Assembly (NCBI GenBank): GCA_021107695.1
Contig: JAIOSI010000302.1
Coordinates: 1-8,512, forward strand
Source: a bacterium
GTDB lineage: Bacteria; RBG-13-66-14
Direction of reading: 5' to 3'
DNA length: 8,512 nucleotides
The position numbers and the translations under genes were made by a program. Of this stretch, positions 5,659-8,512 are shown piece by piece. Under the pieces are notes generated by a model. The model did no database searches, was not told the DNA's origin, and worked only from the letters and a program-made list of their open reading frames with translations. Each line of letters starts with the position of its first letter. Position 1 is the first letter of the stretch.

Positions 5659-6003
5659 CTATCGCTGGCGCAGAGCCGCCAGGTTCTCCTTCGCCTTCGG
5701 AGCCATCTCCAGGAGCTGGCTCAGCGTCTCGCAGGCGTAGTCCGGGCATTCGGCGCAGGTCTTGAAGCTCCGTTCCCGGGCGCAGGCGCGCACCTTGCAC
5801 TGGAAGCAGTAGCCGCAGAGCGGCTCCGGTGGCTCGCCATAGCAGCCGACGCACTTCGCCTGTTCTGCGGTGAACTCCACGCCGAACTGCTCCGCCGCCT
5901 TGGCTGCCAGCTCCTCCAGCTTCTTCAGGTTGTTCTCGGCGGTGGCGAGGCGAGCCTCGCAGCTGTCGCAGTCAACGCCGCAGTACCCTCCGTATTTAAG
6001 CAT
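5659..6003 (-). CDS. DUF3795 cysteine-rich protein
   Basis: This is a 114-residue cytosolic protein with twelve cysteines, at 8, 12, 15, 51, 54, 63, 66, 69, 74, 83, 86 and 91. The YCGVDCDSCEA opening, the C-V-G-C pair, then CGYCFQCKVRACARER and the closing CAECPDYACETL are the pattern of the DUF3795 family. The spacing suggests metal (zinc or iron-sulfur) binding sites. A helical, Glu/Lys/Ala-rich stretch (21-42) separates the first Cys group from the rest. The family has no established biochemical role and is common in anaerobic bacteria and archaea. The start is supported by AAAGGA (6008-6013) four bases upstream. It begins 16 bases after the stop of the AT-rich membrane gene and is GC-rich like the core genes, so its codon use does not match that neighbour. 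Confidence 0.85.
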   Translation of the reverse strand: MLKYGGYCGVDCDSCEARLATAENNLKKLEELAAKAAEQFGVEFTAEQAKCVGCYGEPPEPLCGYCFQCKVRACARERSFKTCAECPDYACETLSQLLEMAPKAKENLAALRQR

Positions 6004-6019
6004 GGTGTCCTTTCAGCTT

Positions 6020-6649
6020 TTAGGTGATATTCAGTTCTGGTTCTATGTTGTCTTTGTAGTATTTTGCAATAATGTCAAAAGATTCTTTGTAGTGTTTATA
6101 CTTATCTATTATACTACTCTGGTGGTCAAATTCTCCGTAGTGTTTCCTAGCTACCCTAGAAATTGTAGCGGCATCTGGGGAGTCTATTTTGTCAAGTTCC
6201 TCACGTATGCTTGGCTCTGCATTCTTCACCATTGTTGTTTGGTCAACATAGCTCTCCAATATAGTTACACATGATAATACCGCACGTCCAACAGACTCAT
6301 TAATCAGAAGCACCTCTCGAATGTACTCGTGCTTAATTGAAAAAGAGACCATGGATAAAAATGGTATTTTAGCCTGGATACGATCACGTACCTTCTTTAG
6401 TGTACATTCAAAATCGCTTAGTATACTGTATATTAGGATAAGGGATGATCTCCCACTCTTTTTCATTTTTTCTTCTTCAAGTTTTCTTGAGTTATCAAGA
6501 GCAGCCTCTGCTCCTTTTTTAGCACCTAGTAGTGAACCAAGAAAACCTATGCCAGCACCCAAAAGTGCCGCCAGAAAAGGAACGATTAGATTGCTACTAG
6601 AACCTTCGACAAACACGGTTGCGACGGCTTTGTAGATTGTGCTATCCAT
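6020..6649 (-). CDS. AT-rich hypothetical single-pass membrane protein
   Basis: I do not recognise this 209-residue protein. It has a short N-terminus, one membrane segment (about residues 22-42, NLIVPFLAALLGAGIGFLGSLLGA region, rich in small residues), then a basic/acidic stretch KKGAEAALDNSRKLEEEKMKK that could start a coiled coil, and a mostly helical cytoplasmic domain with several Tyr/Lys clusters (KYKHYKESFDIIAKYYKD near the end). No catalytic motif is evident. Base composition differs sharply from the flanking genes: for example only 14 of the 60 bases at 6061-6120 are G or C. That supports acquisition from elsewhere. Two ATGs lie in tandem at 6652 and 6649; AGGAG (6655-6659) is 2 bases from the first and 5 from the second, so I choose 6649. 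It may be a small defence-type or cargo gene inserted into an ordinary locus, but nothing in the sequence proves this. Confidence 0.75.
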   Translation of the reverse strand: MDSTIYKAVATVFVEGSSSNLIVPFLAALLGAGIGFLGSLLGAKKGAEAALDNSRKLEEEKMKKSGRSSLILIYSILSDFECTLKKVRDRIQAKIPFLSMVSFSIKHEYIREVLLINESVGRAVLSCVTILESYVDQTTMVKNAEPSIREELDKIDSPDAATISRVARKHYGEFDHQSSIIDKYKHYKESFDIIAKYYKDNIEPELNIT

Positions 6650-6665
6650 CATAACTCCTAGCGGC

Positions 6666-6687
6666 GGCGGGGACTAAAGTCCCCGCC
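6666..6687. repeat. Perfect palindrome GGCGGGGACT-AA-AGTCCCCGCC
   Basis: Ten-base arms (6666-6675 and 6678-6687) flank AA. The CTAAAG core matches that of the second hairpin at 1742-1761. It lies 39 bases past the nrdJ stop and its minus-strand end nearly touches the ribosome binding site of the AT-rich gene. It may act as a partial terminator or 3' stabiliser for nrdJ mRNA, though no T-run follows it in that direction. Confidence 0.7.
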
Positions 6688-6726
6688 CTACATTACGGTC
6701 AACAGCGTACGGTTAGCACCGCGTTG

Positions 6727-8512
6727 CTAGCTGCACTTTGAGTAGCCGCAGGCGGGGCAGACCAGGCAGCCCTCGACGAAGTACAGCGTGCCGGAGCAAT
6801 CCGGGCAGGCGGTCTTCATCTTCTTGGCGTTAACGGTGTTGCTGTCCTCGCCGTAGTCAACCTTGACGGTCTCCTTGGCGGCTTTGACCGGAGTCGGAGC
6901 CATGCCGTTGCGTCTGCCGAAGCCGTATTTCTCCGAATCGAGGTGGAAGAGGATCGCCCGACCGATGGCATCGGGGCAGGAGAGGATCTGCTCACCGCTG
7001 TGCCAGATCGGCTGGGGGCAGCGGATTCCTCGAAGCTGCTTGGCGATGGTCTCCATCTCTACCCCGGCGCGAAGACTGGTGGAGATCAGTCGACCGACCG
7101 CCTCGGTTTGGGATGCCTCGCAGCCGCCCGCCTTGCCCATCGCGGCGAAGACCTCGCAGGGACCTTCCTCGTCCTCGTTGATGGTAACGTAGAGGGTTCC
7201 GCAGCCGGTGGTCATCTTGATGGTACTGCCGGTGGTTACCATGGGGCGGGGGCGGGGTTCGTGCTGCTGTTCCGGCTTCTCCTCGGCTTTGTCCTTGCCG
7301 ACGTTAAGCACCTGGAACTGGCGGGAGCCGTCCCGATAGACGGTGATGCCCTTGCAGTCCATCCGGTACGCCATCCGGTACGCCTCGGCAACCTGATCCT
7401 CGGTGGCGTGATTGGGGAAGTTGACGGTCTTAGAGACTGCGGAGTCCACATTCGCCTGGAAGGCAGACTGGATGCGGATGTGAGCGGCGGGTTCGATCTC
7501 GTGGGAGGTAACGAAGACCCGCTTGACATCTTCGGGAACTTCGTCAATGTGGGCGCAGGTTCCGACCTCGGCGAGCTTGTTGAACAGCTCCTCGGAGGCG
7601 AAGCCCCGCTGCTCGGCGACCTCGCGAAAGAGGGCGTTGACCTCAGGCAGCTTGTCGTTGTCCATCACGTTGCGGTAGAAGGCGAGGGCGAAGTACGGCT
7701 CGATACCGGAGCTACAGCTGGATATGATCGAGATGGTTCCGGTGGGAGCAACGGTGGTCAGGGCGGCGTTCCGTGGCTTCAGCTTGCCCTCTTTGGCGAA
7801 GGTGGAGCGGGGGTAGTTGGGGAAGAGACCCCGCCGCTCGCCCAGCTCCACGCTGACCTCGGTCGCCTTCTCCTGGATGAAGCCCATCACCTTGTCGGCG
7901 GTCTCCACCGCCTCTTTGGAGTTATACGGCAGCCAGAGCCGCACCAGCAGGTCGGCGAAGCCCATCACGCCGAGACCGATCTTGCGGTTGGCACGGGTCT
8001 CCTCGGCAATGGCATCGAGGGGGAACTTGTTGACATCAATGACGTTGTCGAGGAAGTGAACCGCCGTCTCCACGGTGCGCTCCAGCTTCTCCCAGTCAAT
8101 CTCGTAACCATCGGGGGAACGTTTGATCATCCGCCCCAGATTAATACTACCGAGGTTGCAGGATTCATAGGGCAGCAGCGGCTGCTCGCCACAGGGGTTG
8201 GTCGCTTCGATCTCCCCGACTTCGATCAGGGCGTTGGCAGCGTTGACCTTATCGATGAAGACGATCCCCGGCTCGCCGGTATTCCAGGCGTTCTTGACGA
8301 TCTTTTCAAAAACCTCAAGGGCGCGGAGGTGGCGCGTCGCCTTGCTGTCGATGGGGTTGATCAGCGGGTAGGTGCCGTCCTTCTCCACCGCCTCCATGAA
8401 GCTGTTGGTGATGGCGACGGAGATGTTGAAGTTGGTCAGCTGGGTGAGGTCCTGCTTGGAGTCGATGAAGTCGAGGATGTCCGGGTGATCGATGCGCAGG
8501 ATGCCCATGTTC
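6727..8512 (-). CDS. nrdJ: Vitamin B12-dependent (class II) ribonucleoside-diphosphate reductase, catalytic and C-terminal part (5' end outside window)
   Basis: NrdJ converts ribonucleotides to deoxyribonucleotides using an adenosylcobalamin-derived thiyl radical and needs no oxygen. The frame runs off the window edge; the ATG at 8508 is an internal Met in NMGILRIDHPDIL, so the cobalamin-proximal N-terminus is missing. Counting from that Met, N104, C106 and E108 in NPCGEQPL are the catalytic Asn-Cys-Glu (C106 the radical Cys), and C117 in ESCNLGSINL is the second redox-active Cys. PTGTISIISSCSSGIEP (255-271) is the conserved substrate-phosphate loop region. A Pro/Glu-rich linker (about 408-424) leads to a TSCPD domain (about 426-522, with GCGTLYVTINEDEEGPCEVF and IRCPQP), then a C-terminal zinc-ribbon-like tail with C568, C571, C584 and C587 plus C581 and C592, of the kind that re-reduces the active site. 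All catalytic residues of the visible part are intact. Confidence 0.97.
   Translation of the reverse strand, partial: NMGILRIDHPDILDFIDSKQDLTQLTNFNISVAITNSFMEAVEKDGTYPLINPIDSKATRHLRALEVFEKIVKNAWNTGEPGIVFIDKVNAANALIEVGEIEATNPCGEQPLLPYESCNLGSINLGRMIKRSPDGYEIDWEKLERTVETAVHFLDNVIDVNKFPLDAIAEETRANRKIGLGVMGFADLLVRLWLPYNSKEAVETADKVMGFIQEKATEVSVELGERRGLFPNYPRSTFAKEGKLKPRNAALTTVAPTGTISIISSCSSGIEPYFALAFYRNVMDNDKLPEVNALFREVAEQRGFASEELFNKLAEVGTCAHIDEVPEDVKRVFVTSHEIEPAAHIRIQSAFQANVDSAVSKTVNFPNHATEDQVAEAYRMAYRMDCKGITVYRDGSRQFQVLNVGKDKAEEKPEQQHEPRPRPMVTTGSTIKMTTGCGTLYVTINEDEEGPCEVFAAMGKAGGCEASQTEAVGRLISTSLRAGVEMETIAKQLRGIRCPQPIWHSGEQILSCPDAIGRAILFHLDSEKYGFGRRNGMAPTPVKAAKETVKVDYGEDSNTVNAKKMKTACPDCSGTLYFVEGCLVCPACGYSKCS

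Noticed and set aside
6697..6702. TTGACC on the minus strand as a possible -35 for the AT-rich gene
   Set aside because: The matching -10 would fall inside the GC-rich hairpin at 6666-6687 and does not resemble TATAAT.

Overview
The window looks like a moderately GC-rich bacterial chromosome segment that is gene-dense, with no gap over about 175 bases. Two small proteins carry Sec-type signal peptides, and one of these looks like an outer-membrane beta-barrel, so a Gram-negative (diderm) cell is likely. A B12-dependent class II ribonucleotide reductase, an iron-sulfur flavoprotein-type reductase and Cys-rich small proteins fit an anaerobe or facultative anaerobe. Palindromic intergenic repeats of the GGGG-ACTAAAGT-CCCC type fit an environmental, possibly uncultivated lineage. 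I cannot name the phylum from the sequence.

Plus strand, 1-4731. This is a run of six genes, each with a strong AAAGGAG-like ribosome binding site, closed by a perfect intrinsic terminator at 4702-4731. In order they are: the C-terminal part of a choloylglycine hydrolase/penicillin-V-acylase-like Ntn amidase (cut by the window edge); a six-helix membrane protein with a C-terminal SCP2 (sterol-carrier-like) domain; a small secreted beta-barrel-like protein; a fusion of an iron-sulfur flavoprotein (flavodoxin fold with CX2CX2CX5C) to a second SCP2 domain; an NQO1/MdaB-type quinone or flavin reductase whose start overlaps the preceding gene by 8 bases; and a secreted DUF2141 protein. The two SCP2 domains resemble each other closely. 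Together with the amidase they suggest a module that acts on a hydrophobic, lipid-like or acyl-amide substrate at the membrane using reduced flavin. That function is inference.

Minus strand, 8512-4761. This run holds the catalytic and C-terminal part of nrdJ (cut by the window edge), a markedly AT-rich gene for a one-helix membrane protein of unknown function, a 12-cysteine DUF3795 protein, and a CofE-like (F420-0:L-glutamate ligase family) protein. It converges on the same bidirectional terminator as the plus-strand run. The AT-rich gene looks like a late arrival.

Intergenic DNA. Every gap longer than about 70 bases contains a palindrome. The largest is a 99-base composite inverted repeat at 1683-1781 built from two hairpins in opposite orientation. 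A solo hairpin with a similar core lies between nrdJ and the AT-rich gene, and other palindromes lie at 2440-2468, 4647-4681 and 5611-5658. The best candidate for an undescribed system is the paired SCP2 module (membrane protein plus flavoprotein) with its flanking amidase, reductase and secreted proteins.
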